Below, piece after piece: positions 9,311-20,110 of a stretch of 64,000 bases of DNA. Every line of letters starts with the position of its first letter. Positions within the stretch are counted from its first letter, which is position 1. This stretch comes from Neobacillus mesonae. Lineage in GTDB: Bacteria > Bacillota > Bacilli > Bacillales > Cytobacillaceae. Where the stretch lies: assembly GCF_023715155.1 (NCBI RefSeq), contig NZ_JAMBNQ010000001.1, positions 1 to 64,000 on the forward strand, read 5' to 3'. The notes under the pieces were generated by a model, which saw nothing but the letters and a program-made list of their open reading frames with translations, had not been told where the DNA came from and ran no database searches. Made by a program: the position numbers and the translations under genes.

Positions 9311-10250
9311 TCTTATTAAAAATGAGTGGATGAAGATATTTAAACGCCCTGGCACATATGTTATGATTGCCCTTCTTATCATTGTTACGGCCATTTTGGG
9401 GGCCTTTTTTAAATATCAGGAAAAAGGTCCGGATGTAGTCGATAACCATTGGGAGCAAACTTTAATACAAGAGAACGATGCGTTAAATCGGCAAATGAAA
9501 CAAAGCAGTTCTAAAGTCGAACAGCAATTTTTTAAAAAGGAAATTGCCATAAATGAATATCGAATTAAACATCATATTTCCCCGCATGAACAATACAATG
9601 TTTGGTCATTCGTTAAAAATGCATCAGATCTTATCGTATTGACAGGGTTATTTACAATCATTATTTCAGCGGGGATTGTGGCGAGTGAATTTTCATGGGG
9701 GACCATAAAGCTGCTGCTGATTCGGCCGATAAACCGCACTAAAATTTTGACTTCAAAATACATAACGGTAATTTTGTTTGCTTTGTTTTTATTGGCCATC
9801 TTGTTTATATTTTCAACTTTGCTGGGAGCAGTTCTATTTGGAATGCCAGAGCAAACTGTCTCCTATTTAAATTATTATAAGGGACATGTGACTGAACAAA
9901 ATATAGTGGTTCACTTACTTATGTATTATGGATTAAGCTCCATTGATATGATTATGCTGACAACAATGGCGTTTATGATTTCTTCCGTCTTTCGTAACAG
10001 CTCGCTTGCCATTGGTCTTTCGATATTCTTATTATTCACAGGCGGGCAATTTACCGCTTTAATCTCACTTAAATATTCTTGGGCAAAATATATTTTGTTT
10101 GCCAACACGGATTTAATGCAATATGTTGAGGGAACGCCGATGGTAGAGGGAATGACAATGCCATTTTCGATTCTTATGCTGCTCGTTTACTTTATTGTTT
10201 TTCAGCTTTTAGCATTTCTCACTTTTAAAAAACGAGATGTTGCTGCATAA
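9303..10250 (+). CDS. ABC-2 type transporter permease
   Basis: A 315-residue membrane protein pairing with the preceding ATPase. TM1 is near residues 18-36. A long extracytoplasmic region rich in charged residues (about 37-100) follows, then five hydrophobic segments (about 105-130, 155-180, 210-235, 240-262 and 282-305). This is the layout of ABC-2 permeases of the BcrB/NatB type. The start is GTG at 9303 with AAGGGGGAAC upstream, inside the end of the ATPase gene. A bidirectional terminator follows at once. Export of a peptide, antibiotic or ion is possible; the sequence does not decide. Confidence 0.85.
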   Translation: MVNLIKNEWMKIFKRPGTYVMIALLIIVTAILGAFFKYQEKGPDVVDNHWEQTLIQENDALNRQMKQSSSKVEQQFFKKEIAINEYRIKHHISPHEQYNVWSFVKNASDLIVLTGLFTIIISAGIVASEFSWGTIKLLLIRPINRTKILTSKYITVILFALFLLAILFIFSTLLGAVLFGMPEQTVSYLNYYKGHVTEQNIVVHLLMYYGLSSIDMIMLTTMAFMISSVFRNSSLAIGLSIFLLFTGGQFTALISLKYSWAKYILFANTDLMQYVEGTPMVEGMTMPFSILMLLVYFIVFQLLAFLTFKKRDVAA

Positions 10251-10254
10251 AAAC

Positions 10255-10289
10255 AAATGCTGGCCATGAAGTTGGCCAGCATTTGTTTG
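10255..10289 (+). terminator. Terminator of the ABC operon
   Basis: A near-perfect long hairpin (AAATGCTGGCC/GGCCAGCATTT) with flanking A and T runs; it may act in both directions. Confidence 0.85.
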
Positions 10290-10457
10290 TCATATAACCT
10301 ATAAAAACAATAATTCCCATTGCTTTTTATCATTTTTTGTATGAAAATAATTATTTAGGGAAAGTTCATGAAACATTTCCAATAAAATTTGTAAGATCAT
10401 TTAAACAGACCTAAATGACTATATCTTGCAAATATATTCAGATAGGGGTAGATGAAC

Positions 10458-11432
10458 ATGTCAGAAAACAAACCATATAGAGTATTATTGTACTATATGT
10501 ATGTGCCAATCGAAAATCCCGAGGAATTTACCGCAGAACATTTACAGTTTTGTAAAGACTTAGGGCTTAAAGGAAGAATCCTCGTAGCGTCCGAAGGAAT
10601 TAATGGAACTATTTCGGGAACAGTTGAACAAACAGATATCTATATGAAAACGATGAAGGAAGATCCGCGTTTCGCAGATATCGTGTTTAAAGTAGACGAG
10701 GCAGATGGTCATGCCTTTAAAAAGATGCATGTCCGTCATCGCCATGAGCTTGTCACGCTTCGATTGGAAGATGATATAGATCCAAATCAATTAACAGGTA
10801 ACCATTTGAGTCCTAAAGAATTCTTTGAAGCAATGAAAGAACCAGAAACAGTTGTTATCGATGCCAGAAATGATTATGAATATGATCTTGGTCATTTTAG
10901 AGGGGCAGTACGTCCTGATATTCAAGCATTCCGCGATCTCCCTCAGTGGATTCGGGAAAATAAACAACAGTTTGAAGGAAAAAAAATTCTGACCTATTGT
11001 ACCGGCGGAATCCGCTGTGAGAAATTTTCAGGCTGGCTTGTTAAAGAAGGTTTTGAAGATGTAGGGCAATTGCATGGCGGAATTGTCACCTATGGAAAAG
11101 ACCCTGAAGTACAGGGGGAATTATGGGATGGACAATGCTATGTATTTGATGAGCGGATCAGTGTCCCGATTAACCAGACAGAACACGTCATTGTCGGAAA
11201 AGATTATTTTACTGGTGAGCCATGTGAACGATATGTTAACTGTGCAAACCCTGAATGTAATAAACAAATTATTTGTTCAGAGGAAAATGAACATAAATAT
11301 TTGCGCGGATGTACACATGAGTGCCGGGTGCATCCTCGGAATTTATATGTGAAGGAACATGAATTAACAGAAGAACAAGTAGCAGAAAAACTAAAAGCTA
11401 TTGGAGAAGAATTACCTGTAAAACAAAGCTAA
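10458..11432 (+). CDS. trhO: tRNA uridine(34) hydroxylase, rhodanese family
   Basis: Oxygen-dependent hydroxylation of U34 in tRNA to 5-hydroxyuridine; 324 residues. The N-terminal acylphosphatase-like domain ([14 protein letters not shown] near residue 38) is followed by a rhodanese domain with active-site loop [12 protein letters not shown] near residue 180, and a C-terminal cysteine-rich segment ([15 protein letters not shown] and CTHECRVHP). The ATG at 10458 has AGGGGT 8 nt upstream; an ATG 6 nt earlier is the alternative. The gene is monocistronic. The window also carries trhP1/trhP2 and trmR, the other enzymes of this modification. Confidence 0.93.
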   Translation: MSENKPYRVLLYYMYVPIENPEEFTAEHLQFCKDLGLKGRILVASEGINGTISGTVEQTDIYMKTMKEDPRFADIVFKVDEADGHAFKKMHVRHRHELVTLRLEDDIDPNQLTGNHLSPKEFFEAMKEPETVVIDARNDYEYDLGHFRGAVRPDIQAFRDLPQWIRENKQQFEGKKILTYCTGGIRCEKFSGWLVKEGFEDVGQLHGGIVTYGKDPEVQGELWDGQCYVFDERISVPINQTEHVIVGKDYFTGEPCERYVNCANPECNKQIICSEENEHKYLRGCTHECRVHPRNLYVKEHELTEEQVAEKLKAIGEELPVKQS

Positions 11433-11448
11433 TTTAATAATGTTAAAA

Positions 11449-11483
11449 GCCCCCTGTATAAAAACTTTTTACAGGGGGTTTGA
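11449..11483 (+). terminator. Terminator after trhO
   Basis: CCCCCTGTA...TACAGGGGG hairpin followed by TTTGATTTT, between the convergent trhO and rarA genes. Confidence 0.8.
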
Positions 11484-11494
11484 TTTTCTACACT

Positions 11495-12766
11495 TTATTT
11501 TTTTCGCGTCAGTTTTTCATAGACAGAAGCAAAAGCCTGCTCAAATTTACCAGTTTTCTTAGGTTCATAGTATCGTTTGTTCCGAAGTTTATCAGGCAGA
11601 TATTGTTGCTGGACCCAGCCGTTTTCGTAATTATGCGGGTACAAATAGCCGATTCCACGGCCCAAGTCTTTTGCCCCTTTATAATGGGCATCCTTTAAGT
11701 GGTCCGGTACATCACCGCCAATTCCCTTTCGAATATCTTCAAGAGCTGAGTCAATAGCCAAAATCGCAGAATTGGATTTAGGTGACAAGCATAATTCAAT
11801 TACAGCATTTGCAAGCGGAATCCTGGCTTCAGGGAATCCGATTCGTTCTGCTGTTTTAATAGCCGCTAAAGTTCTGACAGCAGCCTGAGGATTAGCCAGT
11901 CCGATATCTTCATAGGCGATGACAATCAACCTTCTGCTGATGCTCGGCAGATCTCCGGCCTCAATCAGTCTGCCTAAATAGTGCAGGGCCGCATTGACAT
12001 CACTGCCGCGGATGGATTTCTGAAAAGCAGAGACCACATCATAATGGGCATCGCCGTCTTTATCAGCTGCAATGCTTTTCTTTTGCAAACATTCTTCAGC
12101 TGTTTTGACATCAATATGAATCATCCCGTCATCATCTTTATCAGTTGATAAGACAGCCAGTTCTAATGCATTTAATGAGCTTCTTACATCGCCGCCTGAA
12201 CCTTGAGCGAAATGAAGCAGGGCATCTTCTGATATATCCACCTTAAGGTTTCCAAGCCCTCGTTCTTCATCATTAAGCGCACGCAGCAATGCATGCTTGA
12301 CCTCTTCAGGAGTTAGCGGTTTAAGTTCAAAAATTTGACAGCGGCTGCGGATTGCCGGGTTAATCGCATGATATGGATTGCTTGTTGTTGCCCCAATCAG
12401 CACAATCATCCCATTTTCCAAATAGGGCAAAAGAAAATCCTGTTTAGCTTTATCTAATCGATGGACTTCATCAAGCAGCAAAATGACTTTTCCCGACATT
12501 TTTGCTTCAGCTGCAACAATTTCCATATCCTTTTTATTATTCGTAACGGCATTTAATGTTCGGAATGCATACTTGGTACTGCCGGCTATGGCGCTGGCGA
12601 TAGATGTTTTGCCTATTCCCGGGGGACCGTACAAGATCATGGATGTCAGCTGCTTAGCTTTGACCATCCTGGCGATAATTTTTCCATCGCCGACAAGATG
12701 TTCTTGGCCGACCACTTCTTCAATTGTTCGTGGACGCATACGAAATGCTAATGGTTTTTGTGACAT
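11495..12766 (-). CDS. rarA: Replication-associated recombination protein A
   Basis: AAA+ ATPase of the RarA/MgsA/WRNIP1 family acting at stalled replication forks. Walker A GPPGIGKTS is near residue 46, Walker B LLLDEVHRLD near 96, sensor 1 GATTSNP near 126, and the C-terminal tetramerisation domain contains SIRGSDVNAALHYL and AHYKGAKDLGRG. I chose the start giving MSQKPLAFRMRP (12766) because GGAGAG lies 6 nt upstream; two in-frame ATGs further upstream are less well placed. It is divergent from cymR, as yrvN is from cymR in B. subtilis. Confidence 0.95.
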   Translation of the reverse strand: MSQKPLAFRMRPRTIEEVVGQEHLVGDGKIIARMVKAKQLTSMILYGPPGIGKTSIASAIAGSTKYAFRTLNAVTNNKKDMEIVAAEAKMSGKVILLLDEVHRLDKAKQDFLLPYLENGMIVLIGATTSNPYHAINPAIRSRCQIFELKPLTPEEVKHALLRALNDEERGLGNLKVDISEDALLHFAQGSGGDVRSSLNALELAVLSTDKDDDGMIHIDVKTAEECLQKKSIAADKDGDAHYDVVSAFQKSIRGSDVNAALHYLGRLIEAGDLPSISRRLIVIAYEDIGLANPQAAVRTLAAIKTAERIGFPEARIPLANAVIELCLSPKSNSAILAIDSALEDIRKGIGGDVPDHLKDAHYKGAKDLGRGIGYLYPHNYENGWVQQQYLPDKLRNKRYYEPKKTGKFEQAFASVYEKLTRKK

Positions 12767-12960
12767 ACTCATCTCTCCAAATTTATTCACTCTTTATAAC
12801 CATACCATTTTCACTTGAAAAAGCATATTGAAGAAGAATATGATATAATTTTGAAAGCCTATCTATTTACTGCGTATTTTTAATATAAGAACACTAATAA
12901 AGAAACTTAGCACATATTGCTTAGATTTGATTTATCTAATTTTAACAAGGAGTGAATGGA

Positions 12961-13380
12961 ATGAAAATTTCTACTAAAGGCCGATACGGTCTGACAATTA
13001 TGATTGAGCTTGCAAAAAATTATGGTGAGGGACCGACTTCACTTAAAACGATAGCTCAGGCAAATGATTTATCTGAGCACTATTTAGAGCAGTTGATTGC
13101 ACCGCTTAGAAATGCAGGATTGGTTAAAAGTATCAGAGGTGCATATGGCGGCTATATTTTATCAGATATTCCTTCAAAGATTACTGCTGGTGATGTCTTG
13201 CGGGTTTTGGAAGGTCCGATTACACCTGTTGAAGGAATTGAAGATGAGGAACCGGCAAAGCGCGAACTATGGATTCGTATTCGCGATGCGATTAAAGACG
13301 TTATCGACAATACTACATTAGAGGATTTAGCCAGCCATAGTGAGGACAACGAGATGGAAGGTTATATGTTTTATATTTAA
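12961..13380 (+). CDS. cymR: Rrf2-family regulator of cysteine metabolism
   Basis: Winged-helix repressor, 139 residues, close to B. subtilis CymR. The N-terminal HTH (STKGRYGLTIMIELAKNYGE and YLEQLIAPLRNAGL) is followed by the wing IRGAYGGYIL. No cysteine cluster of the IscR type is present, as expected for CymR, which senses O-acetylserine through CysK. The start has AAGGAG 8 nt upstream. The next gene is a cysteine desulfurase and then mnmA, so regulator and sulfur-mobilising enzyme travel together. Confidence 0.92.
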   Translation: MKISTKGRYGLTIMIELAKNYGEGPTSLKTIAQANDLSEHYLEQLIAPLRNAGLVKSIRGAYGGYILSDIPSKITAGDVLRVLEGPITPVEGIEDEEPAKRELWIRIRDAIKDVIDNTTLEDLASHSEDNEMEGYMFYI

Positions 13381-13425
13381 TGTCAAAGGTAAAACTAGAG
13401 AATTATATTGAATGAAGGTGTAAAG

Positions 13426-14568
13426 ATGGAACGAATCTATCTTGATCATGCCGCGACTTCACCCATGCACCCTAAAGTCATAGACAAGATGCTGAAAGTG
13501 ATGAATGAAACGTTTGGAAATCCTTCAAGCATTCATTCATTTGGGCGGGAGGCACGGCATTATCTAGATTTAGCCCGGGCAGAGATGGCACGCAGTATAG
13601 GTGCAAAGGAAAATGAAATTATTTTTACAAGCGGTGGTACTGAAGCAGACAATATGGCGATTTTGGGTGCTGCTGAACAATATCAGCAGCAAGGAAAGCA
13701 TATTATTACCACTCAGATTGAACACCACGCTGTTCTCCATGCCTGTCAGCGATTAGAAAAAATGGGGTTTGAAGTGACATATTTGCCGGTAGATGAAACT
13801 GGACGCATCGCTGTTTCTGACTTGAAAAATGCATTGAGAGATGACACGATTCTGGTCACCGTAATGTATGGGAATAACGAAGTTGGGACGTTGCAGCCAA
13901 TCCATGAAATTGGACAATTATTAAAAGATCACCCAGCAAAATTTCATACAGATGCGGTTCAAGCCTATGGTGTAGAAAATATTGATGTAAACGAGTGCGG
14001 CATTGATTTATTATCTGTTTCTGCCCATAAAATAAATGGTCCAAAAGGAATCGGCTTCTTATATATTAGGCCGGACGTAAAAATTGCACCACGATTATTT
14101 GGCGGCGAACAGGAAAGAAAAAGACGTGCTGGGACAGAAAATGTTGCCTCCATTGCCGGTTTTCATGAGGCAGTGATTGTTGCCTCAGAGGACAAAGAAG
14201 TAAAACGAGAAAAATTCCTCGGATTTAAAAAACTTTTCATTGAGAAGCTTAAGGAAAATCAGGTGGAATTTGACATAAACGGATTGCTTGAACAATCACT
14301 GCCACATGTATTAAACTTAAGTTTTCCGGGAACAAATGTCGAAGCCATGCTGGTAAATTTAGATTTGGCCGGTATTGCGGTGTCAAGCGGTTCTGCCTGC
14401 ACAGCTGGTTCCATTGAACCGTCACATGTCCTTGTTGCCATGTTTGGCAAGGGTTCGGAGCGGCTGACCAATTCAATCCGGTTTAGCTTCGGTTATAATA
14501 CAACAACGGAAGACATTATTAAGACGTCCGAAGAGATCGCAAAGATCGTTTCACGTCTGAAAAAATAA
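13426..14568 (+). CDS. Cysteine desulfurase (YrvO type)
   Basis: PLP-dependent enzyme that takes sulfur from L-cysteine and hands it to the adjacent tRNA thiolase. 380 residues of the NifS/IscS fold: YLDHAATSPMHP at the start, TSGGTEADNMA near residue 70, VSAHKINGPKGIGFLY with the PLP lysine near 200, and the sulfur-accepting cysteine loop SSGSACTAGSIEPSHVL near 325. The ATG at 13426 gives MERIYLDHAA; GAAGGTG precedes it. It lies between cymR and mnmA, a conserved trio in which YrvO supplies MnmA. Confidence 0.95.
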   Translation: MERIYLDHAATSPMHPKVIDKMLKVMNETFGNPSSIHSFGREARHYLDLARAEMARSIGAKENEIIFTSGGTEADNMAILGAAEQYQQQGKHIITTQIEHHAVLHACQRLEKMGFEVTYLPVDETGRIAVSDLKNALRDDTILVTVMYGNNEVGTLQPIHEIGQLLKDHPAKFHTDAVQAYGVENIDVNECGIDLLSVSAHKINGPKGIGFLYIRPDVKIAPRLFGGEQERKRRAGTENVASIAGFHEAVIVASEDKEVKREKFLGFKKLFIEKLKENQVEFDINGLLEQSLPHVLNLSFPGTNVEAMLVNLDLAGIAVSSGSACTAGSIEPSHVLVAMFGKGSERLTNSIRFSFGYNTTTEDIIKTSEEIAKIVSRLKK

Positions 14569-14598
14569 ATAGCAGTTCAGCTGAGGGAAGAGAGGTGA

Positions 14599-15723
<1,125 letters not shown>

Positions 15724-15725
15724 AA

Positions 15726-15766
15726 GAACTCTGAACTCCTATTTGTGGAGTCAGGGTTCTTTTTTT
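15726..15766 (+). terminator. Terminator after mnmA
   Basis: GAACTCTGAACTCC pairs with GGAGTCAGGGTTC, followed by seven T. Confidence 0.85.
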
Positions 15767-15817
15767 ACCTACTCCTTTGTTAAGTCTAAAAAATACAAAT
15801 AAACTAACCGGAAAAAG

Positions 15818-15840
15818 CTAGACATTGTCTAGTATAAAAT
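15818..15840 (+). promoter_or_regulatory. Palindromic operator candidate before the Eis-like gene
   Basis: CTAGACA-T-TGTCTAG, a perfect 7-1-7 palindrome (15818-15832), directly abuts TATAAAAT, which looks like a -10 box. A dimeric repressor could bind here. No dedicated regulator is adjacent. Confidence 0.5.
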
Positions 15841-15902
15841 CATTGGGTGGACAGAATAGTAGTATGAGCTAACAAGAACTAATCAATGATGGAGGGAAAA
15901 GG

Positions 15903-17114
15903 ATGAGTCGATTAGATAGGCTCAAAATGAGAACAGTTGAACCTAAACATCTACAGCAATTCAATGAATTGTTACGTTATGTTTTTCAAGTGACCAATAA
16001 TGAATTGCAGCAAGTGGGATGGGAGGACCGGGAAATTGCATTAGCCAAACTGCCTGTATTACAACAGGCTGACGTACTGGGATGGTTTGATGGGGAAAAA
16101 TTAATTTCTCAGCTGGCAGTCTATCCTTTTCGAGTGAATATTTTTGGAGAAATTTTTGAAATGGGAGGATTAACTGGAGTTGGTACATATCCGGAATATG
16201 CTAATATGGGGCTCATGTATAAGTTGATGAAACAGGCTTTAGAAGATATGCGGCAGAGGAAACAAACAATTTCTTATTTATTTCCATATTCTTTTCCTTT
16301 TTACCGGCGAAGAGGATGGGAAATTATTTCAGACAAGATGACATTTGAAGTGAGAGATGTACAGCTGCCAAAACAGAAAAAAGTTTCAGGATACGTAGAT
16401 CGATTGCCAATTGATCATCAAGACATTCGAACGGTTTACAATCGTTTTTCAAGTCTGCAGCATGCAGCTATGATTCGTAATGAACTAGCTTGGGATGAGT
16501 ACTGGCGGTGGGATTTAGATGAGTTAACAGCAGCTGTATATTACGATATCTCACAGAATCCACAAGGGTACCTGTTATATTGGATTTCGAAAGATGTGCT
16601 TCATTTTAAAGAAATGGTTTATTTGAATCAAGAGGCACGTAATGGGCTTTGGAATTTCGTCAGTGCCCATTTCTCAATGGTTTCACGTGTGGTAGGTAAT
16701 GTTTATACAGATGAGCCATTGGCCTTTTGGCTGGATGATGGGGATATTAAAGAGACAATTTCTCCTTATTATATGGCGCGCATTGTTGATGCTAAGCAGT
16801 TTATCTCGCAATATCCTTTTAGAGCCATTGGCATTGATACGAGATTGAAGATTCAGCTGGATGATCCAATGGCGGAATGGAATAAGGGGACTTTTAGCCT
16901 TCATGTATCAGCAGAAGGAAAAGGAGAATTGAGTCAAAGTGAAGGTCATCCAGAAGCTGTACTGGATATACAGACTTTGACGACCATGTTACTTAGTTAC
17001 AAAAGACCAACTTATTTAGCGATGATTGGCCGTCTTAAAACAGATAAGAAGGTTGTAGAACAGCTTGAGAATATAATTGAACGTGATACTCCTTACTTTT
17101 CAGATTACTTCTAA
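15903..17114 (+). CDS. GNAT acetyltransferase, Eis-like
   Basis: A 403-residue protein with the three-part Eis architecture: N-terminal GNAT domain with the acetyl-CoA loop GVGTYPEYANMGLMYKLMKQ near residue 97, a second degenerate GNAT domain (about 165-290), and a C-terminal sterol-carrier-like domain (about 300-403). Eis proteins multi-acetylate amines such as aminoglycosides; the true substrate here is unknown. The ATG has GGAGGGAAAAGG upstream. It stands alone between two terminators, with a palindrome over its promoter, suggesting its own control. Confidence 0.8.
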   Translation: MSRLDRLKMRTVEPKHLQQFNELLRYVFQVTNNELQQVGWEDREIALAKLPVLQQADVLGWFDGEKLISQLAVYPFRVNIFGEIFEMGGLTGVGTYPEYANMGLMYKLMKQALEDMRQRKQTISYLFPYSFPFYRRRGWEIISDKMTFEVRDVQLPKQKKVSGYVDRLPIDHQDIRTVYNRFSSLQHAAMIRNELAWDEYWRWDLDELTAAVYYDISQNPQGYLLYWISKDVLHFKEMVYLNQEARNGLWNFVSAHFSMVSRVVGNVYTDEPLAFWLDDGDIKETISPYYMARIVDAKQFISQYPFRAIGIDTRLKIQLDDPMAEWNKGTFSLHVSAEGKGELSQSEGHPEAVLDIQTLTTMLLSYKRPTYLAMIGRLKTDKKVVEQLENIIERDTPYFSDYF

Positions 17115-17144
17115 TGAAAACCGGGCGTTTGCCCGGTTTTTTCA
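17115..17144. terminator. Bidirectional terminator
   Basis: AAAACCGGGC-GTTT-GCCCGGTTTT lies between the convergent Eis-like and Lrp genes and overlaps the last codons of the latter. Confidence 0.85.
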
Positions 17145-17594
17145 CTCTTGTAACGAGGTATGCGGCTTAATACAGCGGAAAGGGACGGGAGATGACAAAA
17201 CAATTGATGTATTTACATTTCCGTACGGTGTCAACCTGTCAATAAGGCTGCTAAGATGATCCATCCCCGTAACAGCAGCTTTAAGTAAATAACTAACTGC
17301 CCCTGTTAACCTGTGGCATTCAACGATATCTGGGTCGTTCTGAATCCAATCTTCAAAATCTGTGTAAGATCGTATTTTAATTTCACTTAGCTGGATATAA
17401 ACCACTACATTACGCCCAATCTTTTTAGGACAGACACGTGCGCTAAACCCATCAATAATTCCTTGTTCTTGCAGCCTGTTTAATCGCTCCGTAATACTTG
17501 GACGGCTAAGAGATAACTTTTTTGATAATTCACTGATTGTCATACGTGCGTTCTTTTGCAGGAGCTCTAGAAGACAAATATCAATTTGATCCAT
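17142..17594 (-). CDS. Lrp/AsnC-family regulator
   Basis: A 150-residue regulator. The N-terminal winged helix spans about 1-60 (ELLQKNARMTISELSKKLSL, SRPSITERLNRLQEQGII). The C-terminal RAM domain is the amino-acid-sensing ligand domain (VECHRLTGAVSYLLKAAV near 95). GGAGGGCAAGTTT precedes its ATG. It is divergent from the phenylalanine dehydrogenase operon, so it is the likely local regulator, with phenylalanine or another hydrophobic amino acid as co-effector; that is inferred from context. Confidence 0.88.
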   Translation of the reverse strand: MDQIDICLLELLQKNARMTISELSKKLSLSRPSITERLNRLQEQGIIDGFSARVCPKKIGRNVVVYIQLSEIKIRSYTDFEDWIQNDPDIVECHRLTGAVSYLLKAAVTGMDHLSSLIDRLTPYGNVNTSIVLSSPVPFRCIKPHTSLQE

Positions 17595-17869
17595 AAACTT
17601 GCCCTCCTTTTAAAAAATGAAGTTTTTTTCTTTGAAACTTATTCAAAATGTATAAAGGGGACTTGAAAATTATGCAATATGTTATGTATTTGATCTTTTA
17701 TTTTCACTATCATAATAGTATAAACATAATTTTTTTAATAGTTCAATAGAGACAATTACTGCCAATTTATCTGTAAGTAGAAAATGACTTTGCTAGAAGC
17801 TTTGTAACTATTGAAGCGGTGCTGAATATTTTGAAAGCGCTAACTAAAAAATTAAATGGAGGGAAAATC
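17595..17869. promoter_or_regulatory. Divergent control region, Lrp gene / phenylalanine dehydrogenase operon
   Basis: 275 bp, very AT-rich with T and A tracts (for example around 17625 and 17730), as expected for a curved Lrp-family binding region. I cannot fix a promoter or operator. An in-frame extension of the dehydrogenase ORF to 17819 has no ribosome site. Confidence 0.4.
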
Positions 17870-19012
17870 ATGAACACACTGAGGGAACACGATACATCTG
17901 TGCAATCAACAATTTTGGAAAAAATGAATGAACATGAGCAAATTGTTTTCTGCAATGATCCTCATACAGGGCTGCAGGCGATTATTGCCATCCATAATAC
18001 AACACTTGGGCCTGCGCTGGGCGGCTGCCGGATGTATCCTTATTCATCAATCGATGAGGCATTAGAAGATGTAATAAGGCTCTCGAAGGGAATGACCTAT
18101 AAATGTGCTGCTGCCGATGTTAATTTTGGCGGGGGAAAAGCGGTCATCATCGGAGACCCTTTAAAAGACAAAACACCGTCTTTGTTCAGATCTTTTGGCC
18201 AGTTTGTAGATTCCCTTAATGGTCGTTTTTATACAGGAACAGATATGGGGACTTCAACACAGGATTTCGTCTATGCCTCCCGAGAAACAAACTGTATCGT
18301 AGGGATACCTGAATCATATGGCGGAGGGGGAGATTCCTCTATTCCTACATCACTTGGTGTAATTTATGGGTTAAAAGCAACGAACCAAGAAATGTATGGC
18401 AGTGATGAGCTTTCTGGTAAAACATATATCGTCCAAGGCTTAGGAAAGGTAGGATTTAAAGTTGCTGTGCAATTGCTGGAGGCGGGCGCTGATCTTTTTG
18501 TAAGCGATATTAATTCAGCGTCGATTACAAAGATTCAAGAACGTGCAAAGAAATTGGGGAGAAATGTGACTGTTGTAAGTGGGGATGAAGTATATTCCAC
18601 GGAAGCAGACATCTTTGTTCCATGTGCTTTAGGAGGCATTATTAATGATCGTACAATCGAACAGTTGAAGGTAAAGGCAGTAGTCGGTTCCGCTAATAAT
18701 CAGCTGCTTTCGGAAAAACACGGTGAGATGCTGAAGCAGAAAGGTATTTTATATGCCCCAGATTATATTGTAAATGCTGGCGGTTTGATTCAAGCAGCAG
18801 ATGAACTTTATGGCTATAACAAAGAACGAGTGCTGACAAAAACAAAATCCATTTACATTTCTTTATTGGAAGTTTATAAGCAAGCAAACTTAGATAATAT
18901 TACAACAGCTCAGGCAGCTAATCGTTTATGTGAAAAACGGCTGGAAGACGAAAAAAGATTAAATAGTTTTTTCTCCCATACAAAGCGTCCTAAATGGAAC
19001 ATTGGCAAATAA
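17870..19012 (+). CDS. L-phenylalanine dehydrogenase
   Basis: NAD-dependent oxidative deamination of L-phenylalanine to phenylpyruvate; 380 residues. It belongs to the Glu/Leu/Phe/Val dehydrogenase family: catalytic region [19 protein letters not shown] and Rossmann motif GLGKVGF. Several segments match my memory of B. badius/L. sphaericus phenylalanine dehydrogenase rather than leucine dehydrogenase: GGCRM (not GGTRM), TGTDMGT (not TAEDVGT), [11 protein letters not shown] (not FGSSGNPSPAT), and the C-terminal tail NSFF...RPKWNI, absent from LeuDH. The ATG at 17870 has TGGAGGG upstream. It heads an operon with a 2-oxoacid dehydrogenase and a permease. Automatic annotation may call it leucine dehydrogenase. 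Confidence 0.85.
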   Translation: MNTLREHDTSVQSTILEKMNEHEQIVFCNDPHTGLQAIIAIHNTTLGPALGGCRMYPYSSIDEALEDVIRLSKGMTYKCAAADVNFGGGKAVIIGDPLKDKTPSLFRSFGQFVDSLNGRFYTGTDMGTSTQDFVYASRETNCIVGIPESYGGGGDSSIPTSLGVIYGLKATNQEMYGSDELSGKTYIVQGLGKVGFKVAVQLLEAGADLFVSDINSASITKIQERAKKLGRNVTVVSGDEVYSTEADIFVPCALGGIINDRTIEQLKVKAVVGSANNQLLSEKHGEMLKQKGILYAPDYIVNAGGLIQAADELYGYNKERVLTKTKSIYISLLEVYKQANLDNITTAQAANRLCEKRLEDEKRLNSFFSHTKRPKWNIGK

Positions 19013-19042
19013 TGCACCATTTAAATAGATGAGGTGAGTAGA

Positions 19043-20110
19043 ATGACAGTTGAATTTCCAATTTTACAAATTGTTGATGAAAATGGTCAATTAGTAAATG
19101 AACAATACAGGGATCAAATGACGAAAGAACTGGTCAAGGAGTTTTACTATAATATACTTCGAATCCGAACGTTCGACCGAAAAGCAGTTAGTTTACAGCG
19201 GCAGGGCAGGCTGGGCACATATGCCCCGTTTGAAGGTCAGGAAGCATCACAAGCCGGAAGTGCAATGGCACTTGATAAAGACGATTGGATTTTTCCAACC
19301 TATCGTGACCATGGTGCGACCTTAACATTTGGTGCGGGTATGACACGAACCCTTCTATATTGGAATGGACGTGTAGAAGGCAATGTGCCTGAAGAAGGAA
19401 AGAGGATTTTTCCGCCCGCTGTTCCAATTGCTACCCAAATCCCCCATGCAGCAGGAGCGGCAATGGCGGAAAAAAGAAAAGGCACAAATAATGCGGTGAT
19501 TGCCTATTTCGGGGATGGTGCAACATCAGAAGGAGATTTTCACGAAGGACTAAATTTCGCTAGTGTATTTCAAGCACCGGTTGTCTTTTTTAATCAAAAT
19601 AATCGGTTTGCGATTTCCGTACCGATTGAAAAGCAAATGAATTCAGGAACAATAGCGCAAAAAGCACTTGCCTATGATATGCCTGGGGTTCGAATTGATG
19701 GCAATGATATATTTGCTGTTTATTTTCAAGTGTTGGAGGCGCTTAATCGAGCACGAAATGGACTTGGACCGACTTTAATTGAGGCTGTGACATGGAGATA
19801 TGGAGCTCATACAACTTCCGATGATCCTGCTAAATACCGTGATCAATCGGAAAGTGAAACAATCAGAAAAACGCAGGATCCGCTTCTTCGCATTGAACGG
19901 TATATGAAATCAAACAACTTATGGGATAAAGAATGGATTAAGAAGATAACGGAAGAAATCACAACGGAGGTCGAACAAGCGGTAAGAGGGATGGAACAAT
20001 TTCCAAAACCAAATGTAAATGACTTGTTTGACAATGTATTTGAAAAGCCGACATGGACGATTGCGGAGCAAAAGGAACAATATCTTCAATTCACCAGGAG
20101 GGAAGCCTAA
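19043..20110 (+). CDS. 2-oxoacid dehydrogenase E1 alpha subunit
   Basis: Thiamine-diphosphate-dependent decarboxylase subunit, 355 residues. The TPP motif GDGATSEGDFHEGLNFA is near residue 160, ending in NQNN about 25 residues later. YRDHG and the phosphorylation-loop-like YGAHTTSDDPAKYRD are also present. The GAGGTGAG site favours the ATG at 19043. With E1 beta and E2 it would convert a 2-oxoacid to its acyl-CoA. The family includes PdhA and BkdA; the preceding phenylalanine dehydrogenase suggests phenylpyruvate as substrate (inference). Its stop overlaps the E1 beta start. Confidence 0.88.
   Translation: MTVEFPILQIVDENGQLVNEQYRDQMTKELVKEFYYNILRIRTFDRKAVSLQRQGRLGTYAPFEGQEASQAGSAMALDKDDWIFPTYRDHGATLTFGAGMTRTLLYWNGRVEGNVPEEGKRIFPPAVPIATQIPHAAGAAMAEKRKGTNNAVIAYFGDGATSEGDFHEGLNFASVFQAPVVFFNQNNRFAISVPIEKQMNSGTIAQKALAYDMPGVRIDGNDIFAVYFQVLEALNRARNGLGPTLIEAVTWRYGAHTTSDDPAKYRDQSESETIRKTQDPLLRIERYMKSNNLWDKEWIKKITEEITTEVEQAVRGMEQFPKPNVNDLFDNVFEKPTWTIAEQKEQYLQFTRREA

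Noticed and set aside
17870..19012. Leucine dehydrogenase label
   Set aside because: [22 protein letters not shown] and the RPKWNI tail match phenylalanine dehydrogenase better than leucine dehydrogenase.
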